The notes below the pieces were generated by a model. That model worked only from the letters and a program-made list of their open reading frames with translations. It did not search any database and was not told where the DNA came from. From Timema cristinae (Eukaryota > Arthropoda > Insecta > Phasmatodea > Timematidae): DNA of 64,000 bases. The stretch lies in NCBI GenBank assembly GCA_039000515.1, contig JBCFYV010000012.1, positions 83,492,193 to 83,556,192 of the forward strand, in the 5' to 3' direction. The position numbers were made by a program, and so were the translations under genes. Within the stretch, counting starts at the first letter, position 1. Each line of letters opens with the position of its first letter. Below are positions 22,524 to 34,631 of this stretch, piece after piece.

Positions 22524-25500
22524 TACTAATTAATACTAATAAAACTATATCCATAAATATATTTGGTGGCAGATGGAAGATATTTAAAAAAAACATTAAT
22601 CCTTGATCGATTTAATGTTTATTGTTAATAATATAATTAAATGCTTTTTTGCGGTGTTTGGAAAAAAAAAACCACTGAATAAAAATAATGGCATACTGCT
22701 CACTGCAGTGCCCTGACATGGAAGCGACAGAATACCCACGTATTAAACCCCCACTTAATTTTGGAAAGGTGGTTGTTTCTAGGAATCACCACAATCGCTC
22801 ATGTACCGTGCGATAATAGCATCGGGAACGACCGTCACTGACTACAAGAATATACCACGTGATTGCACCGTTACTGAGCAGATCTGCAATAGCTAATTCA
22901 GCTTTGGGATCGCGATCAATGTTCAGTTGTGCCATCACAGGACACACGCTTCCAACAACATAATGTTAAAAATATTCTATATATATTCCTTAAAGAATCA
23001 CATACAGCGAACGTGGCTTAAAGACTTTTTACGTTTTGAAATTATGTCATAAATACTCTATTTTAAAAGGGTTTAGACATTTAATTATATAAATGCAATT
23101 AGTTTGTATAGATTACTTTACTTAATTATTATATATATTTAAAAACAAACGTGTTATATTACTTTTAAAACTTAGGATTAATACCATATGTAAACCTAAT
23201 AACGATAGTGCTACCACCTATTTTATATATTTAGTAGCGATATGATTGTGGTAGCACTGCCATCTTCTGGTTGTACGTTAAACTTTAAACCAAGGCAAGT
23301 CATTTGAAGATAGGTGTCACAAGCATCTATTTTCCATTTACGTTGCTTCACAGACGTCTTTTCATAGTGATGAGAGAAAAAAATCACTGGCACAATCCAC
23401 AAGTAAGTTTAATTAGTTTTTTTTCACTTGACATTCTATACTTATTATTCGACATTATTAGCTCTAATTCCTTTTTAACACACGAATAAATAAAAAGTTG
23501 TTGAATTAATATTCTTTTATCAATATCGGCTAATATAACTAATTCAAAAGTTACATCTAAAGAAGTTTGACGAAATAAAAATCTTTAATACGTATTAAAA
23601 TCTAATCAGTTTTCTACATCAAATTGCGTTTCCTTTTCACATGAAGCTAGTACTCGAAAGGAAATATTTATGTTTTCACAGTCGGTGATATTGTGAAAGT
23701 TTGCTGGGAGCATAGAGAAATATGCTTGTAGTGAAATATACAAGACTCATTCAGAGAAACCCATTTTTTAAAGGACCATCATATTCAAACGGGGGGAAAA
23801 CATGAAAATGGAACGGTTATAATTTTCAGCACGAGAAGTATCATCATATTTTGTAATAATAATATTACGAAACATACAGTAGTTATCATGGTGTGATCTT
23901 TTGCTAAACACAATTATTTTAGAAGTATTTAATAATCATTTCATAGGGTAAAATTTAAAATTGGCTTCAAGTTTATCGACGGTAAAAAAAAATATGAAAA
24001 ACATCGGGTAGGGAACCATCATCGTACATAATTTGGTCTAGTAACTTTTGCAAGCGGTCAGGCCTCACCATATAAGCCCTGGATCCATATACCAACGGAA
24101 TTACCAAGAAAAATATTTTAAAATACAATCACAAAATAAATGCGCTCCTGGACCCAGTCTACCCCAATTATTCCCCCCTCTCCTTTTTTTCCGAAGCCAA
24201 ATACAGCAGCTCCAATAGAATAAACACATACAAGCAATTTTTTATTTTTACTTTACCATATTGTATTGTAACTTTTATTATTATTGTAATCGATAACACT
24301 TTTTACCTCGAGATGGGTTTTGACGTTTTATGTGCTCCCAAACTAAAAAAAATGAGTATTATACTATTGTCAGTCCCCATAATTGTCAGTTTATAAACGG
24401 TTTGATAGATTTCTTTCAAATATGATATGCATATGATTAATGGTATACTTCAAAGCAAAATTTTGATTTTGATTCTAACCTTTAAAATTTAAATAATTCA
24501 TTACTTACATTCAAAATTTTGAACTTTTTTGAAGTTGGTTTAAACGATTTTATATAAAATGGATATCTGCTTCTCACTCTAGGCACGGGCCTAGGGGCGA
24601 CACATTTTGTATGATATTATTTATATTATAGTTTGTTTTAAATAACTCCATATAAAAATTAGTGATTAACATTATCGAAATAGTTCAAGCTAAAGTCAGA
24701 ACGACAATTTTATTTTTAAATAACTGTACTTAGCATTCGCTTTGTAACTGAGTCAGTCTCTCCTTCTTCATAATGTTAACTCAAACTACAATAGGGCATG
24801 TACAATGAATGTACTGTACATGTCTAGATATCGTTGATAGGAATCTTTTCTCGAATATTAAGTCCCCCCTCCCCCTCAACACCTCTTTTCTCCAAAACTT
24901 CCTAAAGCATTTAACAAACTAATTTTGGGAGGGGTGGGGAAGGGATGCGGAGCATATTATTATTTTGCCTAGGAGTGCAACAATTTTAAATACGCTACTG
25001 TATCTGGGAAGTGTTTACATGGAAAATAACACTTTGTTTTTTAGAGAAAAATTGATTCAAGAGTAGTTTATAAAATACTGATTTCTGATAGTGTGAAATA
25101 TTTTTAAGACGATTTTTTACGATTTTGTTGGAAGTGTTTTATTTTATAGATAATAACATAATTTTGCTTTAAAATAAGTTAAGTCAGTTTACTCTTAGCT
25201 GATTTTTGAAAATGTGATTTAAAAAAAAATGGATTTAACAAATTTGTTTAAAATCTATGTCTAAAGAGTATTTTAAATAATTACCAAAGTAATCTGTTGT
25301 GCTCTTCTCGAGGAAAAAAATACTCCGAGACAGCTTACTGATAAACTATTTTAAATTTTTAGTTCTTAATTGCAATGTACTAATGAGAAAGTATGTACGA
25401 TTGTGTCGTACAGTTTATTTAACACTATTTCTACCTCTTTTTCCTTTAATCTATTAGGAGCAATGTGTGTATAAAAATGATTTATCTCTATCATTTTAGA

Positions 25501-26250
25501 TTCAATAGTCAATATTTACACTTTATATTGGTCAAAATATATAAATGAGGAATTTAATAGCAATGCGATGACTTGAAGATGTAAAACACCTAATAAAATG
25601 TAGAAAACTTTAACTGGAAGTCGACATTTTAATATGAAGGGTTGCCCCTTGTGGACCTATTATGGTCGATCTTTTTATTTGGTCCAAATATACAAATGAG
25701 GGCATCAATTCTTTAAAAATAAAATTATAAAATTTAAAACGGGAGTCAAAATTTTGTTTACGTAAGTAAAACGCAATTTTTTCTCGGGTTTGCTAGTGTA
25801 TATTATTTCGTTTCACATTACATTACGAGTTTTGAGTAAATATCTCAATTTTTTAAACAATAGAACGAAAAGTCCGTGCGGAGTTCCGTACCATATATTT
25901 TACTTTCTTAAAAATAAAGTAATACATTCGTTAAAAGCTCACCAACATTTCAATAGCCCTAACGGCGTAACCCTTAATCTTGTTTATGACTCATCCTCTT
26001 ACGTTTAAATAGTGATAATTAGTGTACTTAATTTAAATTTCGTATATTGCACTATTCTTCCATTTAGCTAAAACGTCTATATTTTTGTCCAAAACGAGAA
26101 GAAACATTTTCGAAGCCGAGCCGGCATCCCCTGGTGCCCAGGCTCCGTAGATTTTACCCCTCCTGCCTCTCCACTGGGCAGGTCTGGTTCTCGTGTATGT
26201 ATTCTTCCTGAATGAGCGTGTAATGTCCTAGATTAATTTCGTTTGTAAAT
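22524..26250. other. Long intergenic stretch, no gene seen
   Basis: No supported exon on either strand. 25490-25745 holds two diverged copies of a ~170-bp unit (shared TTGGTC-AAATATA-AAATGAGG motifs). Short open frames at 23304-23489 and 25790-26008 carry no recognisable domain. Confidence 0.4.
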
Positions 26251-26283
26251 CATTAGCGAGGTATGAGGTGACCTGGTGGTCTA

Positions 26284-28503
26284 CACCTAATTTCATAGCT
26301 GAGGGAACTGCATGTCTTATGGAGAAAAGATTTATCTTCGCTCTTTCTCTGTTACCGGTTGCCAATTTTCTAGCTTTCGGTTGTTGGAATGTGAGGGGGG
26401 AGGGTTTATTTGGAAATCCCTCATTGTAAACAATGCGGCATGGGGTGGTTGGGGGGTTCAATTGACAGGCAAAAGCATTTCCTATCGGTGTACAGCCTTT
26501 TCTAGAAACATTAACTCTTTCCACAATCGTAATTTTTTCAAGATTGAAGTTTATTAACGTTTCTCTATTCCCTCCGTAATTATGCTTAAAATATTTTATG
26601 TATAAAGCTTTTTCCCTCATAATTAATATACAAACAAATATATTACAACATGTATTTTATAATAAATGCTATAAATTACATTCTTAATTGTTCTTAATCA
26701 GGTAACGGTACCACTCCTAGATCAGCATCACTATCATCTTCAGAGCTAGAGGAGCTGTCCTTCAAATTTATCACGACACTGTCATGCAGTTTTTCTATAA
26801 GCCCGTCTACGTCCCACATTGTTGCTTCAACTTCCATTACATGATGAACATGATTTCGCCAGTGTTCTTTTGTGATATTTCTCACTCCTTCTTCTAGTAG
26901 GCGATGAACATCATTAAGTTTAAATGTATTGTTTTCTTGAGCAACAAATATTTTAATTTGACTCCAAATTCCTTCGATGGGATTAAGCTCACAGTGATAA
27001 GGTGGCAGTCGTAGAAATTCATGTCCAGCACTTTTAGCGATCTCGTCAATAATATATTTACGCTCATAATTGCCTTGTACTTTGTCCAAAATCTCTACAA
27101 GCTCCATCTTATTCATGGTTTCTTCCCAAGAAATACCTTTACTGGTGAGCCAGGATTGAATAATAATCTTGGTACTACTCTTGGTTGGAATGCTCTCTTT
27201 GATCGTAGAATGAATGGATGCATTGTCTAGAACTATGACACTGTTTGATGGTATATTTGGAAGCAGCTTCTCTCTGAAATATTTTTCATACATTTTTCCA
27301 TCCATTTCATCGTGATAGTCATCATCTTTTTTCCCATGAAAAATAAGCTCTGCACCTGGTATAAAACCATTTTCATTACCTGCGTGGACGAGAATGACGC
27401 GCCCGCCCTTTCCAGAGGGAAGCTTATTTCCTGTAGTTAGGCCTTCTCGCCTTGCTTGTGAGGATGATGCAATTGTTGTGTCCATCCACGATTTTGAAGT
27501 TGTGTGTCCGGAATTGCACCAGGTTTCGTCTGTGAAAACAATATTCCTGTTGCTCTCTCTGTGCTTCTTAATAGCTCTTAAGTAGCGATGTCGCCACGCA
27601 ATAATATCATCTCTGTCTAGAAGCAAAGAGTTACGCTTCGGTCGAATGAATTTAAAGCCAATATCTATAAGAAACCTCTGAAGTGTCGTCAATAAAAAAT
27701 TAGGAAGGTCGCTATCAGTATCAATTAAAGCTTTAATTTTCTTTAGGGTAGGTAATTCATTGATACGGTAAAGTGAATGTACCTTTCTGGAATTGCTGCT
27801 TGAGTAAAACTATCATATTTATCCAAACGCTTCATTTGAGTAGAGTTATTTCTTTTGATTGGTGTCAATAACTTTCCCTTAGTCTTGAATTCTTGTTTAA
27901 TAGAGATTACTAACTTATAAGACACACCTGTAGCTTCTGCAGTTGCCATTGCCGCTTGAGTTACTGAACAAGTTCCGTCTTTACGAAAATAGGTGTAGAC
28001 TCTTAACACCATTGCCCTTTCTTTACTACTTAATATTTTCCTCTGGGAATGTAATTGTTTGTAACAAGCCGGAGATTCCATAATGTTTGTTATATCTTAA
28101 TTGTTAACAATACACTATTATTCAAATAAATATATTAATATGCACATACAACTATAGTTCCACAACCTTACTGTAAAAATACAAAACACGCAACCAACAC
28201 ATACAGATACACACCAAATCTTAACGTGATCAATAACACATATTATTCTACACAGAGTACTTATAAAATATGAGTGTTTATTTAGTCAATGTTTTTGAGC
28301 TAGCTATTAGGAACACGAGACTCAGACTACTGTAACTTTACGACTGTGTTGGAGGAAGAAGCACCAAGTACTGACAACAACGTCAGCCCAGCATTGCCAA
28401 ATTTGATATACATTCGAAGGAAGACTGATCACGGAAAACAAAAGAATGACAACGCTGTTGCTCAATAGTAAGCATGCAGTTCCCTCAGCAATGAAATTAG
28501 GTG
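26284..28503 (-). mobile_element. Tc1/mariner-like transposon with ~31-bp TIRs
   Basis: Terminal inverted repeats of about 31 bp (CACCTAATTTCATAGCTGAG onward against CACCTAATTTCATTGCTGAG onward, one mismatch) bound a 2220-bp element. TA flanks each end (26282-26283 and 28504-28505), and removing the element plus one TA restores the SINE box A. The transposase is on the minus strand. A deleted relative lies at 14453-15598. The near-identical TIRs and the position inside a SINE with an intact TSD suggest fairly recent activity. Confidence 0.95.
26694..28081 (-). CDS. IS630/Tc1/mariner-type DDE transposase, one frameshift
   Basis: Cut-and-paste transposase of the enclosing element. The first segment (ATG at 28081, down to about 27778) has an N-terminal helix-turn-helix-like region (SSKERAMVLRVYTYF, then ATAEATGVSYKLV). 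The second (to stop at 26694) has the catalytic core: VFTDETW (first Asp), SVIVLDNASIH (second Asp) and PPYHCELNPIEGIWSQIK (Glu). I count 83 residues between the second Asp and the Glu, far more than classical Tc1 (34) or mariner (34D), so it belongs with long-spacer families. From memory this resembles the DD82E 'Sailor' group, which is unverified. A single missing base near 27778 separates the two frames. The bridging reading HSLYRINELPTLKK continues the second frame upstream, giving about 462 residues if corrected. Acidic Ser-rich C-terminus. Either an assembly error or a very young inactivation. Confidence 0.9.
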
Positions 28504-28752
28504 TAGGGGTAAGGTGTCAGACTTCTGTGCTGGCGGCCGGGGTTAAATCCTTGGTCCCGGCACAGATTTATATGATTTCCAAACCCTTCCTTCACCCTTG
28601 ACAAGACATCTTGTGAATGTGGGGAATGCCAGGCCTCCACCGTGGTTCGGATTCCACGTTAAACTGTAGGTCCTTCATTTCATCTCACAATCACCCTACA
28701 TTACACATTAGCGTAAGTGCGTATAACCCGAACGGGTAGTAAGACGCGGTGC

Positions 28753-28817
<65 letters not shown>

Positions 28818-28830
28818 TTAGCGAGGTATG

Positions 28831-30475
28831 CTTCTGAGGTCTGAGCAAGTAACTAGCTAGACGGAAATATGGTAAGCCACATCCAATCCAGTTACAGCGT
28901 ATCCTGATGTCGGACAATCCGAATGCTGGCTCATCCGGATCACAATATGATTTTTTTTTTTTTTTTTTTGCTGTTGAGTTCTCTAACAGAAACACGGGAT
29001 TTAGTTTGATAGATGAACAGCAGACGTCTGTTCAGGCAGAACTTGACAGTTTCTTCAAACCTGCTTTATTACTTTCAAAAACAAGTACAAACTTTTAAAA
29101 GTCTTTTATCGATTAGTATTGTATTTTTTAGTTTTTAAATAAAGGCAGTACAGTGCTAATATATGTATGTTTGTTTTCATCAGCACAGCCTATAACATTA
29201 AATATTACATTTATTTGAGTTCCAAGCTTTTTTTTTCACTCTTAGGGTATCACTAATCCGAATGTTTACTAAGCTCAGATGACCTCTCCACTAATTAAAC
29301 AAGTTTAGTGAGGATTTACTAAAAACATAGAATATTTGTTGAAGTGCAAGTAATTACTTTGCAACTACACGCATTATTGTTGTAACGCTTCTGCCCATTG
29401 ACTTGAAATGGATATTTGCGTCCTCTCTCTTGTGAAACCATGTTTAAAATAGGCTTTTTTTTAATGCATCTTGATGGCACCTATCGATACCCGTGCTGAG
29501 CTCCCATTGAGCTGGAGGCTGAGGGTCTGTGGCCCGGGCACATCATATCTCGAGTCTACGTAATGACTACCGTACGGGTGATAAGATAAGTCTTACGGTA
29601 CGGGTTTCGAGAGTTTCGAGTATCACAAGCAGAGTAGTATCGTCACAAACGAATGACTAAATCACCCGAGTAGCGAACTCCATGACGTTAGAATGAAAAA
29701 CAGATTAATGACAAGCTGCTACTCGTGTTTTTAAGGGTCCCTAATTCTCAGGGCAACACTTAAATTAGTGTTTATTATACTCTTAATAATTTAGCTCTTC
29801 TTTAACTATCACATTTTAATGTACATAGTTCTGTATGGACTTTCACAGCTACCAAATAATAACATCAGCCATGCCTCCTATTGTGTCGTCATTGTAATTA
29901 ATCCCTCCTGACCATCCTGACAAACAACGAATAAAGGGAGTGAGACAGTTTTCAGGTTAATTACTCTGCACCTCCGCACATTGAGAAACAAGGTTATCTC
30001 TTGGTTGAATCAAAGTAAACTATTTAATTTCAAATATCAAACATTGTTTTTCATTTGCCTCCATGGCCCCTAATTTTTGTTCTCCGCAAAATTTATAAAT
30101 TTATATTTCCTTGTAGGTATATTTTTTGTTTTATTATTTTATAAATCAATCTATGTTTTCTGTTTTAGTGATTCTTTTCACATTACTTGATTTTAATGTA
30201 TTCATGATAGTATTTCATCTATATAATCACTAATATTCCAAAGTAATCTAAAATCATACAATTTGTACCACTAACCGTCTTTTTTAATATCTAACAAATG
30301 CTTGTATAATTGTTATCATAATAACTTGTTTTCAATGTTTGTTAAATACATTTAAAAATTCAAACTGTTTTAATTGGGCATAAGCTGTTTGGATTATGTA
30401 GTCAAGTATAAAGATTTTAAAGATGCTGCTTGGAGGATCTCTGAATAAGACACTATATAATGATATAAACTTAAT
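28831..30475. other. Intergenic, no gene seen
   Basis: No supported exon. 29560-29610 carries a short inverted TACCGTA/TACGGTA pair. The T-run at 28950-28970 and frames through it are not genes. Confidence 0.4.
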
Positions 30476-30478
30476 ATG

Positions 30479-30484
30479 TTTATT
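30479..30484 (-). terminator. Polyadenylation signal AATAAA of the repeat-protein gene
   Basis: AATAAA on the minus strand about 90 nt past the stop at 30572. A second AATAAA-like hexamer lies at about 30494-30499. Confidence 0.55.
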
Positions 30485-30571
30485 GTAGCAACAGTTTATT
30501 TAATCTGTACTTCCAAGCGTCAGGAAACAAGATGGCAAAAGACGCTGCTTACAAGACCTCTAAATAAGGAA

Positions 30572-33500
30572 CTAGCCGAATAAACTCAATATAGATTTAG
30601 CCGCCGAGTTAGCTAAGGAAACCTGGTTCGCCACAAGGGTATCGGCTGTGGAAATTAGACTACTTATAATGCTGGAGGATTTGGTAGTGGTAGTGGTGGC
30701 TTGTGTTGTAGCAGCGACTGTGGTGGCAGCCTCTGTTGTAGCAGCAACTGTAGTGGCAGCTTCTGTTGTTGCAGCGACTGTAGTGGCAGCCTCTGTTGTA
30801 GCAGCGACTGTAGTGGCAGCCTCTGTTGTAGCAGCGACTGTAGTGGCAGCCTCTGTTGTAGCAGCGACTGTGGTGGCAGCCTCTGTTGTAGCAGCAACTG
30901 TAGTGGCAGCCTCTGTTGTAGCAGCGACAGTAGTGGCAGCCTCTGTTGTAGCAGCGACTGTGGTGGCAGCTTCTGTTGTTGCAGCGACTGTAGTGGCAGC
31001 CTCTGTTGTAGCAGCGACTGTGGTGGCAGCCTCTGTTGTAGCAGCAACTGTAGTGGCAGCCTCTGTTGTAGCAGCAACTGTAGTGGCCGCCTCTGTTGTA
31101 GCAGCAACTGTAGTGGCAGCTTCTGTTGTTGCAGCGACTGTAGTGGCAGCTTCTGTTGTAGCAGCAACTGTAGTGGCAGCCTCTGTTGTAGCAGCAACTG
31201 TAGTGGCCGCCTCTGTTGTAGCAGCAACTGTAGTGGCAGCTTCTGTTGTAGCAGCAACTGTAGTGGCAGCCTCTGTTGTAGCAGCAACTGTAGTGGCCGC
31301 CTCTGTTGTAGCAGCAACTGTAGTGGCAGCTTCTGTTGTAGCAGCAACTGTAGTGGCAGCCTCTGTTGTAGCAGCAACTGTGGTGGCAGCCTCTGTTGTA
31401 GCAGCGACTGTGGTGGCCGCCTCTGTTGTAGCAGCAACTGTGGTGGCAGCCTCTGTTGTAGCAGCAACTGTAGTGACAGCCTCTGTTGTAGCAGCGACTG
31501 TGGTGGCAGCCTCTGTTGTAGCAGCAACTGTAGTGGCAGCTTCTGTTGTAGCAGCAACTGTAGTGGCAGCCTCTGTTGTAGCAGCGACTGTGGTGGAGCC
31601 TCTGTTGTAGCAGCAACTGTAGTGGCCCCCTCTGTTGTAGCAGCGACTGTAGTGGCAGCCTCTGTTGTAGCAGTGGCTGTAGTGGCAGCCTCTGTTGTAG
31701 CAGCAACTGTAGTGGCAGCTTCTGTTGTAGCAGCGACTGTGGTGGCAGCCTCTGTTGTAGCAGCAACAGTAGTGGCGGCCTCTGTTGTTGCAGCGACTGT
31801 AGTGGCAGCCTCTGTTGTAGCAGCGACTGTGGTGGCAGCCTCTGTTGTAGCAGCAACTGTAGTGGCAGCCTCTGTTGTAGCAGCAACTGTAGTGGCCGCC
31901 TCTGTTGTAGCAGCAACTGTAGTGGCAGCTTCTGTTGTTGCAGCGACTGTAGTGGCAGCTTCTGTTGTAGCAGCAACTGTAGTGGCAGCCTCTGTTGTAG
32001 CAGCAACTGTAGTGGCAGCTTCTGTTGAGCAGCGACTGTGGTGGCAGCCTCTGTTGTAGCAGCGGCTGTAGTGGCAACCTCTGTTGTAGCAGCGACAGTA
32101 GTGGCAGCTTCTGTTGTAGCAGCGACTGTGGTGGCAGCCTCTGTTGTAGCAGCGGCTGTAGTGGCAGCCTCTGTTGTAGCAGCAACTGTAGTGGCAGCCT
32201 CTGTTGTAGCAGCGACTGTAGTGGCAGCTTCTGTTGTAGCACCGACTGTGGTGGCAGCCTCTGTTGCGCACTGTGCAGCCTCTGTTGTAGCAGCAACTGT
32301 GGTGGCAGCCTCTGTTGTAGCAGCAACTGTAGTGGCAGCCTCTGTTGTAGCAGCAACTGTAGTGGCAGCCTCTGTTGTAGCAGCGACAGTAGTGGCAGCC
32401 TCTGTTGTAGCAGCGACTGTAGTGGCAGCCTCTGTTGTAGCAGCGACTGTAGTGGCAGCTTCTGTTGTTGCAGCGACTGTAGTGGCAGCTTCTGTTGTAG
32501 CAGCAACTGTAGTGGCAGCCTCTGTTGTAGCAGCAACTGTAGTGGCAGCTTCTGTTGTAGCAGCGACTGTGGTGGCAGCCTCTGTTGTAGCAGCAACTGT
32601 AGTGGCAGCCTCTGTTGTAGCAGCGACTGTTGTGGCAGCTTCTGTTGTAGCAGCGACTGTGGTGGTGGCCTCTGTTGTAGCAGCGACTGTAGTGGCAGCC
32701 TCTGTTGTAGCAGCAAATGTAGTGCAGCTCTGTTGTAGCAGCACTGTTGGCCTCTGTTGTAGCAGCAGCAGCAGTAGTGGCAGCCTCTGTTGTAGCAGCG
32801 ACTGTTGTGGCAGCTTCTGTTGTAGCAGCGACTGTGGTGGTGGCCTCTGTTGTAGCAGCGACTGTGGTGGCAGCCTCTGTTGTAGCAGCGACTGTGGTGG
32901 CAGCCTCTGTTGTAGCAGCGACTGTAGTGGCAGCCTCTGTTGTAGCAGCGACTGTGGTGGCAGCCTCTGTTGTAGCAGCGACTGTAGTGGCAGCCTCTGT
33001 TGTAGCAGCAACTGTGGTGGCAGCCTCTGTTGTAGCAGCGACAGTAGTGGCAGCCTCTGTTGTAGCAGCAACTGTAGTGGCAGCCTCTGTTGTAGCAGCG
33101 ACTGTTGTGGCAGCTTCTGTTGTAGCAGCGACTGTGGTGGTGGCCTCTGTTGTAGCAGCGACTGTGGTGGCAGCCTCTGTTGTAGCAGCGACTGTAGTGG
33201 CAGCCTCTGTTGTAGCAGCAACAGTAGTGGCAGTCGAAGCTGCAGCTGCTTTCTCCACCGCACTCTCTACACTATCTAATGTGCTAATCAGTTCCTAAAA
33301 TTGTGGAGGTGCTAAGATCAGTTATCATTTCAACCCTTTTAGTCCAGTCATCCAACACCTGCAGGTGCATGTTTAGATCTTGGCAATATTGTGCAAGACA
33401 TCAGGTTTATGTTTAGACCAACTTTAGTATAACCTTAGAGATATGTTTTATCCATTTTTCTATGGTACATTGCTAGCATCTCTACAAATTTTGAGCGTTT

Positions 33501-34576
33501 GTTTACTGTGACCTTGGTGGATGAAACTACTATTATCTTTCAAGATATGTACAGTACGTTCAATCTTGTTGAGCTGCTTTAATTCGATTTGTTTGTACGT
33601 GTTTGAGGGTAAAACTTAAACTTCACTTTTGTACAAAAATGGGGAATGTTCCATAATAGTTTATTCAAAGATAGATTCAGAAACAATATTATCAAATTTT
33701 TTGAAACATGGCTAGTAGATCCGTGTGATGTCATTTAATTTTAATGAAATATCACTCTATCTGTGAGAGCTTAGGAATGAGAATGCAGAATTTAGAAGGG
33801 ATGCATTCTAACTTGGGTTGAGGGGGAAGGGATAAACGATTTAAGGGAAAAGAACGTTCTCATTACACCCAGCAGGGATAAGAACCCCGACTTCTTCATC
33901 ATTAGTGTGACCGATCGTACATTCATTTTCATACGAGTCTATTATAGTTTGGGACCCAAATTTTCAAAAATTGACAGTAAGTAAACAATTCTTAAATAAT
34001 TTTTTCTCAGGAAAACCAGTGAATATTTTTTTACTAATATGAAAGATTCTTCAGATATGGATTTTAATCACAACCGATGATCAATGTTTAAGTAATTTCA
34101 ATTTTAAAAAAATCTCTTACAAAGTAAGTGAGCTTCCCTCAAGAAAATTTCCCCCCTAGAAACCATCATAGGCCTACATTGTTATTTATCACGTACAAAA
34201 ATTTCTCAAACATCTATTTTGAACAAAATCACCATAGCCACTTTAGAAAAATTACGAAATTTATAAATGTTATTAACTAGAATTAAAATCACTCTTTCTC
34301 CTAGAGATATGGGTGACCTGGTGGTCTAGGGGTAATGTGTCAGACTTCTGTGCTGGCGGCCGGGGTTCAATCCTCGGTCCCGGCACAGATTTATCTGATT
34401 ACCAAACCCTTCCTTCACCTCTGACAAAACATATTGTGAATGTGGGGAATGCCAGGCCTCCACCGTGGTTCGGATTCCACGTTAAACTGTAGGTCCTTCA
34501 TTTCATCTCACAATCACCCTACCATTACACATTAGCGTAAGTGCGTATAACCCGAATGGGTAGTAAGACGAGGTGC

Positions 34577-34631
<55 letters not shown>

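Larger units (their letters stand above)
26267..28816 (+). repeat. SINE family A split by a mariner-like insertion, 14-bp TSD
   Basis: The head starts GGTGACCTGGTGGTCTA at 26267-26283 and resumes GGGGTAAGGTGTCAGACTTC at 28506, ending in TAA repeats by 28816. ATTAGCGAGGTATG is duplicated at 26252-26265 and 28817-28830, showing that the two halves are one SINE. The Tc1/mariner-like element 26284-28503 was inserted at the TA in box A. Confidence 0.93.

Noticed and set aside
28708..28995. 95-codon frame with a poly-Leu run
   Set aside because: Reads through the TAA tail of a SINE.
30648..33298. Several very long open frames on both strands through the 30-bp array (VVAATVVAAS, CSSDCSGSLC and RLPLQSLLQQ types)
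   Set aside because: The 30-bp period lacks stops in all frames. Only the ATTVAATTEA frame on minus links in phase to a signal peptide exon and proper splice sites.
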